From positions 1 to 13,186 of the forward strand of contig JAGHBF010000118.1 in NCBI GenBank assembly GCA_021161165.1: a stretch of 13,186 nt of DNA. Direction: 5' to 3'. Within the stretch, counting starts at the first letter, position 1, and every line of letters starts with the position of its first letter. Under the pieces are notes generated by a model. That model was not told the DNA's origin, did no database searches, and was given only the letters and a program-made list of their open reading frames with translations. This DNA comes from Candidatus Aminicenantota bacterium (GTDB lineage Bacteria > Acidobacteriota > Aminicenantia > S016-38). Position numbers and translations under genes: made by a program. Shown here in pieces: positions 1-7,558 of the stretch.

Positions 1-775
1 CAAAGTAATCTCTTACACCTATGCCTTGAAATGAAATTGGGATGGCCATTAATATCAACATCGTGGGGATAAGGAAAAAATAAGCGAGAAAAGGAGTGTG
101 GATTCCCACAGCCTTACCAATCGCCCAGTAATGAATAATTACATTTATTTGAAGGAGTAAACTCCAGAGAAGTGTTTTTAAAAAGAGTTTTCTTGATTGG
201 AGTTTTTTTATTGAGTTATAGATTGATTTCAGCTTTATTCTCCATTTCCCTTTGAGAGGTATCCAGAGGAGGACCTCAGGTTTTATTAAAAGCAGGGTTG
301 TAAGGAACAAAACGGAAAATAGGATGATAAATGTTATTAAGACTAAATTTTTTACTTCAGGAGGAGATACAGCCAGAGCTAATATACCAAGTATTACCAA
401 TGAAAATAGTCCAACTACCCTTTCATAAAAAACTGTAGATATGCCTGAAGAAAGTTCCCTTTCTGTGCTCATATCGCCTATTCTTATTATGTCGCCTCCA
501 AAACGGGAGGGAAGGAAAAAACCGAAGAAGGTAGCTACAAGATAGGATTTTACGAAAAACAATAGAGGAAGGTCTATGTTTAATTCCTCTGAGATAGCTT
601 TCCATCTAAAACCACTTATTAGATATCCAAAAGTATGGAGGAAAAGAGCGAGAAAGAACCACCCCAGGTGGACTTCTTTTATTGTTCTTAGAAAACTTGA
701 GAAGTCTATACGAAAAACTAATATATAAACTACAACTATAAGGCTAATTCCCAATTTAAATGCCAATTTTCTCAT
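1..775 (-). CDS. YbhN/UPF0104-type membrane protein (lysylphosphatidylglycerol synthase TM-region family), 3' end cut by window edge
   Basis: This is the N-terminal 258 residues of an integral membrane protein; the frame stays open to base 1, so the C-terminus lies outside. It starts MRKLAFKLGISLIVV. Hydrophobic segments lie near residues 8-22, 38-56, 72-90, 117-137, 143-165, 198-216 and 228-247. Family landmarks are FFLPSRFGGDIIRIGDM (about 86-102, matching the usual PGGxGGDxxR stretch), YERVVGL (117-123) and IPISFQGIGVRDYF (245-258, matching PxxxGGxGxRE). The family includes the flippase part of MprF and uncharacterised YbhN-like proteins thought to act on lipids or polyprenol-linked sugars. 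The MprF synthase domain cannot be confirmed or excluded because the end is missing. ATG 775 is chosen because AGGAAA lies just upstream; the ATG at 779 hits a stop after seven codons. It is transcribed divergently from ftsH. The family call is firm but the substrate is unknown. Confidence 0.88.
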   Translation of the reverse strand, partial: MRKLAFKLGISLIVVVYILVFRIDFSSFLRTIKEVHLGWFFLALFLHTFGYLISGFRWKAISEELNIDLPLLFFVKSYLVATFFGFFLPSRFGGDIIRIGDMSTERELSSGISTVFYERVVGLFSLVILGILALAVSPPEVKNLVLITFIILFSVLFLTTLLLIKPEVLLWIPLKGKWRIKLKSIYNSIKKLQSRKLFLKTLLWSLLLQINVIIHYWAIGKAVGIHTPFLAYFFLIPTMLILMAIPISFQGIGVRDYF

Positions 776-779
776 TCAT

Positions 780-827
780 TTCCTACCTATAAAATGATAA
801 AATGTTAGAGGAGGTTTAAACAAGAGT
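780..827. promoter_or_regulatory. Divergent promoter region between the YbhN-like gene and ftsH
   Basis: Only 52 bases separate the two start codons, so both promoters must lie here or overlap the genes. On the minus strand, TTGTTT (818-823 read leftward) and TATCAT (794-799) are 18 bases apart and suit the leftward gene. On the plus strand, TATAAA (788-793) and TGATAAAAT (795-803) are possible -10 elements for ftsH, but no convincing -35 is seen. The ftsH ribosome binding site is GAGGAGG at 808-814, 13 bases before ATG 828, a rather long gap. The minus-strand -35 overlaps the ftsH leader, so the two directions may interfere. The assignment is by eye. Confidence 0.35.
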
Positions 828-2651
828 ATGGCTAAGACTAAGAACTTTAATTCAGGAACAATAATAGTTTGGCTTATCATAGGGGTTATTATAATATTCC
901 TCTACGGTCTGGCAAACTACAGCGAAAGGCCCAGAGAAATAGATTATTCCGGTTTTATTGAAATGGTAAAAGGAGGGAGTGTAAGAGAAGCAGTTATAGA
1001 TGGACAAGAGATTAATTTTAAGGATAAAAGCGGAAACTCGTATAGAACGATAATTCCCGAAGGATATACAAAGGTTGTAGATATTCTCCAGCAGCACAAT
1101 GTCAGAATATCAGCCAAAAAGAAATCAGAAGGAGGAATCTGGTCCATTCTGTTTTCCTGGTTGCCACTGATAATTTTGATCGTACTATGGTTCATGTTCA
1201 TGAAGCAGATGCAGACAGGGGGAAACAAAGCGTTTTCCTTTGGGAAAAGCAAAGCTAAGCTTTTTACTTCTTCCGACAAGAAGGTTACATTTGATGATGT
1301 AGCCGGGGTGGAAGAAGCGAAGGAGGAACTCAAGGACATAGTGGAATTTCTAAAAAATCCAAAGAGGTTTTCTAAACTGGGCGGCAGAATGCCAAGAGGA
1401 GTTCTTCTTGTAGGTCCTCCTGGGACTGGAAAAACTTTGCTGGCTAAAGCGGTAGCAGGAGAGGCGAATGTCCCATTTCTATCTATTAGCGGTTCGGATT
1501 TTGTTGAGCTTTTTGTTGGTGTGGGAGCTTCCAGAGTCAGAGACCTTTTTGACCAGGCTTCTAGGCTTGCCCCCTGCGTAATTTTTATTGATGAGATAGA
1601 TGCAGTTGGAAGACAGAGAGGAGCCGGACTGGGCGGTGGACACGATGAAAGAGAGCAGACTTTAAATCAGCTTCTTGTTGAAATGGATGGTTTTGATCCC
1701 AATGAAGGGATTATTGTTCTTGCTGCAACAAACAGGCCTGATATACTTGACCCTGCTCTTTTAAGACCTGGAAGATTTGATAGAACTGTTTTTGTTCCCA
1801 AACCGGATGTAAGGGGCAGAGAGGAGATTTTGAAGGTTCACGTGAGGAATCTTCCACTTGCTGATAATGTTGATCTAAGGATTATTGCCAGAGGAACTCC
1901 TGGATTGACAGGAGCCGATCTTGCAAATCTTGTGAATGAAGCAGCTCTTATAGCAGCCAGAAAAAACAAAGACCTTATAGAAATGGAAGATTTTGAGGAG
2001 GCTAAGGACAAGATACTTATGGGGAAGGAAAGAAAAAGCATGATCCTCTCCGATGAAGAGAAAAAACTGACGGCTTATCATGAAGCAGGGCATGCACTTC
2101 TTGCATCCCTGCTTCCTCACGCGGATCCGATTCACAAGGTAACCATTATTCCAAGGGGACTCGCCCTTGGAGTTACCCAGCAATTGCCTGAGGATGATAG
2201 GTACACTTACACCCGAGAATACCTTGAAGATCAGATTGCAGTTCTTCTTGGAGGAAGAGCTTCAGAGGAGATAATGCTCGGGAAAATAACGACAGGTGCG
2301 GGTTCTGACTTGGAGCGGGCTACTGAACTTGCCAGAAGAATGGTTTGTGAATGGGGAATGAGCGATCTCGGACCTTTGAATTTTGGGGAGAAAGAGGGGG
2401 CAATATTCCTTGGAAAATCTCTTTCGATGAAAAAAGAAATTTCAGAGGAAACAGCACGAAAAATTGATAGGGAGATAGAGAAGATTGTGACGAGAAATTA
2501 CGAAAGAGCAAGAAAATTAATCGTGGAGAACAAAGAAAAACTCGAGAATATTGCCCGAAGCCTTCTTGAGAAAGAAGTTTTAACATCAGAAGAAATAAAT
2601 GCAATAATTAATGCAAGGGAGGCTGCATATAAAGGAGAAGATAAAGTCTAA
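828..2651 (+). CDS. ftsH: ATP-dependent zinc metalloprotease FtsH
   Basis: Membrane-anchored AAA+ protease that forms hexamers, unfolds misassembled membrane proteins and short-lived cytosolic proteins, and degrades them. The 607 residues match the usual bacterial length and all landmarks are intact. They are: membrane segment 1 at about 11-29; a short periplasmic domain at 30-103; membrane segment 2 at about 104-125; Walker A GPPGTGKT (196-203); pore motif FVG (229-231); Walker B VIFIDEID (251-258); the second region of homology with arginine fingers R313 and R316; zinc site HEAGH (418-422); and the third zinc ligand D494 in GAGSDLERAT. It is the first gene of the rightward run. Its TAA shares one base with the cdaA ATG (TAATG), so translation is probably coupled. 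In related gene orders folP often follows ftsH; here it is absent. Identification is certain. Confidence 0.99.
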   Translation: MAKTKNFNSGTIIVWLIIGVIIIFLYGLANYSERPREIDYSGFIEMVKGGSVREAVIDGQEINFKDKSGNSYRTIIPEGYTKVVDILQQHNVRISAKKKSEGGIWSILFSWLPLIILIVLWFMFMKQMQTGGNKAFSFGKSKAKLFTSSDKKVTFDDVAGVEEAKEELKDIVEFLKNPKRFSKLGGRMPRGVLLVGPPGTGKTLLAKAVAGEANVPFLSISGSDFVELFVGVGASRVRDLFDQASRLAPCVIFIDEIDAVGRQRGAGLGGGHDEREQTLNQLLVEMDGFDPNEGIIVLAATNRPDILDPALLRPGRFDRTVFVPKPDVRGREEILKVHVRNLPLADNVDLRIIARGTPGLTGADLANLVNEAALIAARKNKDLIEMEDFEEAKDKILMGKERKSMILSDEEKKLTAYHEAGHALLASLLPHADPIHKVTIIPRGLALGVTQQLPEDDRYTYTREYLEDQIAVLLGGRASEEIMLGKITTGAGSDLERATELARRMVCEWGMSDLGPLNFGEKEGAIFLGKSLSMKKEISEETARKIDREIEKIVTRNYERARKLIVENKEKLENIARSLLEKEVLTSEEINAIINAREAAYKGEDKV

Positions 2652-3424
2652 TGCTGGAACTTTTGAAAAATGCCTTCAGGAATTTTACCTTAGCTGATGG
2701 AGTTGATATATTTCTCGTTTCCGTAATTTTTTATCAGTTTATAAAGTTAATAAAGGGCTCAAGAGCCTATCAGATGACCCTTGGCCTTTTTACAATCGCT
2801 ATCGCGTATATTTTGAGTCTTTATCTTAAACTAAATACCCTTAACTGGCTGTTTAAGGAATTCCTGACATACCTTATAATAGCAATAATCGTTCTTTATC
2901 AGGGAGAACTTAGGAAAATACTTGCAGAGATAGGTTCGAGGGGGTTTCTGAGGCCAAAACCAAAAAGGACATCCAGAGAGACTATAAAGACGATTGCCCT
3001 TGCCTCCAAATATCTTGCTGCTCAGAAAATAGGGGCATTAATAGCAATAGAAAAGGATATTTCCCTTAAGAATTTTGCTGAAAAAGGGGTTATGCTGGAT
3101 GCTCTCGTCACCAGAGACCTTATATTATCAATATTTTTTCCAACCAGCCCCCTTCATGATGGGGGGATGATAATATCCGATGACCGAATAAAAGCTGCAG
3201 CCTGTCTTTTCCCCCATCCCACTGAGCATCCTTTCCTTAAGGAATATGGGACAAAGACAAGGCATCTGGCGGCAATCGGAATGTCAATGGAAACAGATAG
3301 CGCAGTTGTTGTTGTGTCTGAAGAGAAGGGGACAATATCTCTGGCCATAGCTGGCAGGCTTTTTATGAATCTTGACCGGGAAACACTCGAGAGAAAAATA
3401 GTAGAACATATGGAAAGAAAATGA
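2651..3424 (+). CDS. cdaA: Membrane-bound diadenylate cyclase CdaA (c-di-AMP synthase)
   Basis: Condenses two ATP into cyclic di-AMP, a second messenger controlling potassium and osmolyte uptake and cell-wall balance. The 257 residues show the CdaA layout. An N-terminal region has three predicted membrane segments (about 16-34, 43-60, 68-86), followed by a linker and a DisA_N/DAC domain from about 110 to the end. The catalytic aspartate motif is PLHDGGMII with D170 (DGG rather than the commoner DGA). VVVSEEKG (221-227) fits the nucleotide-contacting SEE region. The usual GTRHRAA motif instead reads GTKTRHLAA (200-208): two residues are inserted and the last Arg of RHR is Leu206, so activity should not be taken for granted. 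The gene overlaps ftsH by one base and cdaR by four (ATGA). AAGGAG at 2632-2637 is the likely ribosome binding site. The cdaA-cdaR-glmM order supports the call strongly. Confidence 0.96.
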   Translation: MLELLKNAFRNFTLADGVDIFLVSVIFYQFIKLIKGSRAYQMTLGLFTIAIAYILSLYLKLNTLNWLFKEFLTYLIIAIIVLYQGELRKILAEIGSRGFLRPKPKRTSRETIKTIALASKYLAAQKIGALIAIEKDISLKNFAEKGVMLDALVTRDLILSIFFPTSPLHDGGMIISDDRIKAAACLFPHPTEHPFLKEYGTKTRHLAAIGMSMETDSAVVVVSEEKGTISLAIAGRLFMNLDRETLERKIVEHMERK

Positions 3425-4275
3425 GAATAAGGGAAGTATTGTTCAGCAATTTTCCATTAAAATTACTTTCATTTTTGTTTGCGCTGTTGCTCTGGATAGT
3501 AGTGTCCGGAGAGAAGAAAGCCATGGTGGAAATTATGGTGAACACCAGGATAGGTTTTCAGAACCTTCCTAAAAACCTTGAAGTTGTTGATTACTCCCCA
3601 AAGCAGGTGAATATAAGATTGAAAGTTCAAAAGAATCAGATTTTTTTAGTGGATTCAAGAAGCGTATCTCTTATGGTTGACCTTTCTTCTGTAAAAGAAG
3701 GAGAAGAAATTCTTCCTCTAAAGAAGAATATGGTAATATTACCGGTTCCCGCAGAGGTGATAAAAATTACCCCCTCTTTTGTAAAGGTTAAATTGGGGGC
3801 TATAGAAAGAAAACAGGTCAGAATAAAACCAATTCTTATTGGTTCTCCTCCTGACTGGATGGTCTTTGAGGGATATCAGATTAATCCTAAATATGCAATT
3901 ATTTCAGGGATAAAGGAGTCTATCTCGAAGATTTCTAGCGTTTACACTGAACCCTTCAATCTCAAAGAGGCAAAATTAGATGAAACATTTAAAGTAAAAA
4001 TTGTTCCCCCACAGGGAGCTGTTTCTCTTATAGAACCGGAAGATGGTATAGTTCTTCTGAGTTTTAAGGGAAGAGAAAAAACTGTATTTAAAACTTTTTC
4101 TGTTGAAAGGGGAAATTACAAAATCTGGGTAAAAGTGGAGGGACCTTATTCTAAGATTAACAGCTTAACAAAAGAAGCAATCACCGGTGTGGAGAAAAAG
4201 GGCAAAAAACTGGTCCCGGTTGTTCAGCTTGAAGAAGGCGTTAAGTTAGTTCGCTACAGGATAAGGAAAAAATGA
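3421..4275 (+). CDS. cdaR: YbbR-domain protein CdaR, membrane regulator of CdaA
   Basis: Single-pass membrane protein with extracytoplasmic YbbR repeats. In Bacillota, CdaR binds CdaA and tunes c-di-AMP output. The 284 residues begin with a short cytoplasmic stretch and one hydrophobic segment at about 11-29 (LKLLSFLFALLLWIVVSG), which acts as an uncleaved anchor. The rest is beta-rich and fits about three YbbR-like repeats (roughly 35-108, 112-198 and 205-280); B. subtilis CdaR has four. Typical features are NLPKNLEVVDYSPKQVNIRL near 48-67 and the similar later run IKITPSFVKVKLG. It overlaps the cdaA stop and the glmM start by four bases each (ATGA), which argues for coupled translation and fixed stoichiometry. 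YbbR domains diverge quickly, so the call rests on the anchor, the repeat pattern and the invariant position between cdaA and glmM. Confidence 0.93.
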   Translation: MRIREVLFSNFPLKLLSFLFALLLWIVVSGEKKAMVEIMVNTRIGFQNLPKNLEVVDYSPKQVNIRLKVQKNQIFLVDSRSVSLMVDLSSVKEGEEILPLKKNMVILPVPAEVIKITPSFVKVKLGAIERKQVRIKPILIGSPPDWMVFEGYQINPKYAIISGIKESISKISSVYTEPFNLKEAKLDETFKVKIVPPQGAVSLIEPEDGIVLLSFKGREKTVFKTFSVERGNYKIWVKVEGPYSKINSLTKEAITGVEKKGKKLVPVVQLEEGVKLVRYRIRKK

Positions 4276-5597
4276 GATTGTTCGGAACCGATGGAATAAG
4301 GGGTAAGCCGTGGGACGAACCCTTAAGTCGTGACACTATAATTAAAATTGGTTATGTGGTGGGGAAGAGATACCCAAGAGTTTTGATAGTTAGGGATACT
4401 AGAAATACAGGCGAAGAGATAGAGGAACTCCTCGCCTATGGAATAACTGAGGCTGGAGGCGAAGCTGTAAGTTCCGGGATTTTGCCAACTTCGGCTCTTT
4501 CATATCTTGTGCCGAAATTCGGATTTTCCTCAGGAATTTCGATTTCTGCCTCTCATAATCCTTTCTGGGACAATGGTATAAAAATCGTAGGCCCGGATGG
4601 GAAAAAGCTTTCATTAAGAAAAGAGCAGGAACTGGAGGAAGAAATACTTGCTCTTAAGATATTGAGAATAAACAAATTTAGATTGGTTAGAGAAGACCTG
4701 AAAGACGAATATAAAAAATTTCTGGTTTCCAGAGCAGAAACTGAACTTAAAGGTATGAAGGTCATCCTTGATAGCGCTAATGGGGCAGCTTACGAGGTCG
4801 CCTCTGAGGTCTTTTCCTATCTTGGAGCTAAAGTAGAGGATATAGGAAATTCTCCTGACGGGAGAAATATAAATATTACAGGAGCAGTGCATCCAGAGAA
4901 TCTGGCATGGAGAGTCAAATCAAAAAAAGCAAGTATAGGGTTTGCTTTTGATGGGGATGCTGATAGATGTATCTGGATGGATGAGAAGGGAAATATTCTT
5001 ACAGGTGACCATACTCTTTTTCTTTTTTCCTCGGTTTTCAATGAAGAGCGTAAAAAGTGGAACCGAAAAGTTGTGGGTACAGTAATGTCAAATCTGGCAC
5101 TTGAAAAAGCCCTTAAAGAGATGGGTATAGAGTTTATAAGGGCACCTGTAGGAGATAGGCTTGTTTTTGCCGAGATGGTTAAGAGCAAAGCTATCCTTGG
5201 CGGAGAGGAATCAGGGCATACTATTTTCAGGGAAATACTCTCTACAGGAGACGGACTTTTGACAGCGGTTCTTATTTCAACTACTCTCAAAAGAAGAGGG
5301 GAAAAACCCTCTTTGTGGGGGAAGAAATTAAAGCTTTTTCCCCAATTTAAAGAGAACATTCCTGTAACTGAGAGAAGACCTCTTGAAAAGATAGACGGAT
5401 TTAAGGGTTTTATAGAAGAACTCCGTAAGAAACACAAAGAATGCTATTTTTTGATACGTTTTTCAGGGACAGAAAACTTTCTAAGAATAACAGTCCAGGG
5501 AAGAGATAAAAGAGGAACGAAAAAAGCACTTAAAGAAGCTTTGAAAGGAATGAGGGAGATACTCAGGAAAGAAAATATTTTAAAAGAAAATATATAG
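4272..5597 (+). CDS. glmM: Phosphoglucosamine mutase GlmM
   Basis: Converts glucosamine-6-phosphate to glucosamine-1-phosphate, feeding UDP-GlcNAc for peptidoglycan and lipopolysaccharide. The 441 residues are close to the usual 445-450. The start MRLFGTDGIRG is the conserved N-terminus of the family. The phosphoserine loop is SASHNP with S94. The Mg2+ site is DGDADR (227-232), the sugar-binding loop is GGEESGH (310-316), and the phosphate-binding loop is RFSGTENFLR (396-405), where most relatives have RPSGTEP. The last difference is moderate and keeps the SGTE core. The ATG overlaps the cdaR stop by four bases. In Bacillota, GlmM binds CdaA and inhibits c-di-AMP synthesis, so co-translation of the three genes is meaningful. 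An alternative as phosphomannomutase/phosphoglucomutase is unlikely given the N-terminus and context. Confidence 0.97.
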   Translation: MRLFGTDGIRGKPWDEPLSRDTIIKIGYVVGKRYPRVLIVRDTRNTGEEIEELLAYGITEAGGEAVSSGILPTSALSYLVPKFGFSSGISISASHNPFWDNGIKIVGPDGKKLSLRKEQELEEEILALKILRINKFRLVREDLKDEYKKFLVSRAETELKGMKVILDSANGAAYEVASEVFSYLGAKVEDIGNSPDGRNINITGAVHPENLAWRVKSKKASIGFAFDGDADRCIWMDEKGNILTGDHTLFLFSSVFNEERKKWNRKVVGTVMSNLALEKALKEMGIEFIRAPVGDRLVFAEMVKSKAILGGEESGHTIFREILSTGDGLLTAVLISTTLKRRGEKPSLWGKKLKLFPQFKENIPVTERRPLEKIDGFKGFIEELRKKHKECYFLIRFSGTENFLRITVQGRDKRGTKKALKEALKGMREILRKENILKENI

Positions 5598-5610
5598 TGG
5601 AGGATTTATA

Positions 5611-6318
5611 ATGAGACTTGGAGTAAACTTAGATCACATTGCAACTGTAAGAGAGGCAAGAAAGGCAAAAGAGCCTGACCCAGTTCAGGCAGCCCTTCTT
5701 GCAGAACTTGGAGGAGCAGATGGTATCACCGTGCATTTGAGAGGGGACAGAAGGCATATAAAAGAAAGAGATGTTAAGCTGCTCAAGGATGTTGTAAAGA
5801 CCAGGCTCAATGTGGAAATGGCTGCTACAGATGAAATGGTGGAAATTGCTCTGGAGATTTTACCCCATCAGGTCACCCTTGTCCCGGAAAGAAGAGAGGA
5901 AATTACAACAGAAGGCGGTTTAGATGTGGTGCTACAGGGAGAGTTTATAAAGCCAGCGATTTCAAAACTCCTTGCTGCAGGGATAGAAGTTTCCATTTTT
6001 GTTGATCCTGACCCTGATCAAGTTCGTGCCTGTGCTAAATTGGGGGTAGGGGCTGTGGAGATAAATACTGGCAAATATGCAGAAGGAGAGAGAGTAGACC
6101 AGGAACTTGAGCATATCAGTAAGACAGCAAAGCTGGCTTCAAAAATTGGATTGAAGGTGCTCGCCGGGCATGGCCTCAATTATAGAAATGTAACTCCAAT
6201 AGTTAAGATAGAAGAAATTGAGGAGCTTAATATAGGACATTCCATCGTGGCAAGAGCAGTATACGTAGGCCTGGAAAGAGCTGTCAGGGAAATGAAAGAA
6301 CTTATAAACAGGAGATGA
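5611..6318 (+). CDS. pdxJ: Pyridoxine 5'-phosphate synthase PdxJ
   Basis: Last step of the DXP-dependent vitamin B6 route: condenses 3-amino-2-oxopropyl phosphate with 1-deoxy-D-xylulose 5-phosphate to give pyridoxine 5'-phosphate. The 235 residues are full length for this TIM-barrel enzyme. Conserved blocks are GVNLDHIATVREAR (4-17), DPVQAA (23-28), ITVHLRGDRRHI (39-50), NVEMA (67-71), LVPERREEITTEGGLDV (90-106) and LAGHGLNY (184-191). The catalytic residues equivalent to E. coli His45, Glu72 and His193 are present as H42, E69 and H187. The E in the usual HLREDRRHI is Gly45 here. The ribosome binding site GGAGG (5599-5603) gives a good spacing to ATG 5611. The gene follows glmM after 13 bases and runs into ackA with a 3-base gap. 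No other B6 gene is in the window. Confidence 0.97.
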   Translation: MRLGVNLDHIATVREARKAKEPDPVQAALLAELGGADGITVHLRGDRRHIKERDVKLLKDVVKTRLNVEMAATDEMVEIALEILPHQVTLVPERREEITTEGGLDVVLQGEFIKPAISKLLAAGIEVSIFVDPDPDQVRACAKLGVGAVEINTGKYAEGERVDQELEHISKTAKLASKIGLKVLAGHGLNYRNVTPIVKIEEIEELNIGHSIVARAVYVGLERAVREMKELINRR

Positions 6319-6321
6319 AAA

Positions 6322-7536
6322 ATGAAAATTATGGTGCTGAATTCTGGAAGTTCATCTGTCAAGTATCAGGTTATTGATATGGAGGATGAATCGGTACTTG
6401 CCAGGGGCATAGTAGAGAGAATAGGTCTGGCTGGTTCGAGGCTTAAACACCGAAAAAAGGGAGAAGAAGAGTTAATAGTAGAGGAGGAAGTTCCAAATCA
6501 CAATAAAGCCATAGAGCTGATTCTTAAATACCTTACCCATCCTTTCTATGGGGTCATAAAGGATGTAAGGGAAATAAACGCTGTAGGGCATAGGGTTGTT
6601 CACGGAGGGGAAAAATTTACTTCTTCAGTTCTCATAACAGATGAAGTGGTTGAAATGATTAGAGAATGTATTCCCCTTGCTCCTCTTCACAATCCAGCAA
6701 ACCTCTCTGGAATAGAAGCGGCTGCGGCCTCGATTCCTCATGCTCCTATGGTAGCAGTTTTTGATACCGCCTTTCATCAGACAATGCCTGAATATAGCTA
6801 TCTTTATGCACTTCCTTACGAGCTGTATGAGGAAAAAAGAATAAGAAGATACGGCTTTCATGGAACTTCCCATAGGTATGTGTCCGATAGGGCTGCTTTT
6901 CTCTTGAAAAAACCAAAGGAAAAACTGCGTATAATAACAGCCCACCTTGGAAATGGAGCTTCAATGACTGCGGTCAAATACGGGAAATCCATAGACACAA
7001 CAATGGGCTATACTCCTCTTGAGGGTCTTTACATGGGAACGAGGTGTGGCAATCTTGATCCTGCTATTCCCCTTGCTCTTCAAAGAGAGCTCAAGATGTC
7101 TTACACAGAGGTTGACCACCTGCTTAATAAAAAGAGTGGGATGCTCGGAGTATCGGGATTTTCTTCTGATATGAGAGACCTTGAAGAGGCAGCTGATAAG
7201 GGAAACAGAAGGGCAAAATTGGCTCTGGATATGTATGCATATATGGTAAAAAAATACATTGGAGCATATTCTGCGGCAATGGGCGGTCTTGATGTTCTTG
7301 TGTTCACTGCTGGAATAGGGGAAAATTCCTGGCTAATCAGAGAAAAAAGCTGCGAAGGCCTTGAATTTATAGGGATTGAAATAGATCCGCAAAAAAACCG
7401 GCAGATGATAGGAGGAAAAGAAGGTTCGATATCAAAGGACGGTTCAAAAGTGGAAGTTTTTGTGATTCCTACAAACGAGGAGCTTGTTATAGCTAGGGAT
7501 ACAAAGGAGATTGTTGAATCACTAAAAAAGCACTAA
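6322..7536 (+). CDS. ackA: Acetate kinase
   Basis: Interconverts acetyl phosphate plus ADP and acetate plus ATP in the cytoplasm; in fermenters it yields ATP while excreting acetate. The 404 residues match the family. Motifs are NSGSSSVKY (7-15), GHRVVHGGEKF (89-99), PLAPLHNP (118-125), FDTAFHQTMP (147-156), RYGFHGTSHRYV (176-187), AHLGNGASM (207-215), GLYMGTRCGNLDPAIP (235-250) and FTAGIGENS (328-336). Key residues equivalent to those of the Methanosarcina enzyme are N7, R91, H123, D148, H180, R241 and E386. The common GTRSGD reads GTRCGN, which leaves the catalytic Arg intact. A butyrate or propionate kinase of the same superfamily is less likely because the acetate-pocket signature and length fit AckA. 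AGGAG at 6310-6314 overlaps the end of pdxJ, so it is in the same operon. Phosphotransacetylase is not in the window. Confidence 0.97.
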   Translation: MKIMVLNSGSSSVKYQVIDMEDESVLARGIVERIGLAGSRLKHRKKGEEELIVEEEVPNHNKAIELILKYLTHPFYGVIKDVREINAVGHRVVHGGEKFTSSVLITDEVVEMIRECIPLAPLHNPANLSGIEAAAASIPHAPMVAVFDTAFHQTMPEYSYLYALPYELYEEKRIRRYGFHGTSHRYVSDRAAFLLKKPKEKLRIITAHLGNGASMTAVKYGKSIDTTMGYTPLEGLYMGTRCGNLDPAIPLALQRELKMSYTEVDHLLNKKSGMLGVSGFSSDMRDLEEAADKGNRRAKLALDMYAYMVKKYIGAYSAAMGGLDVLVFTAGIGENSWLIREKSCEGLEFIGIEIDPQKNRQMIGGKEGSISKDGSKVEVFVIPTNEELVIARDTKEIVESLKKH

Positions 7537-7546
7537 TACGAAATAG

Positions 7547-7552
7547 TATAAT
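7547..7552 (+). promoter_or_regulatory. Possible -10 box (TATAAT) for queD-queE
   Basis: A perfect TATAAT lies in the 22-base gap between ackA and queD. No good -35 hexamer is seen 16-18 bases upstream (that stretch is A-rich), so it may be weak, activator-dependent or accidental. A start site about 7 bases downstream would fall at or next to the queD ATG (7559), giving a leaderless or nearly leaderless mRNA. This would fit the lack of any Shine-Dalgarno sequence before queD. Confidence 0.4.
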
Positions 7553-7558
7553 AAAGCC

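Noticed and set aside
944..1339. 131-codon open frame on the minus strand inside ftsH
   Set aside because: Antisense shadow of the strongly conserved ftsH coding frame, with no ribosome binding site or recognisable domain.
4817..5437. 206-codon open frame on the minus strand
   Set aside because: It lies wholly antisense to glmM, is low-complexity in Ser/Phe/Pro as expected from a reverse-frame shadow, and matches no family I recognise.
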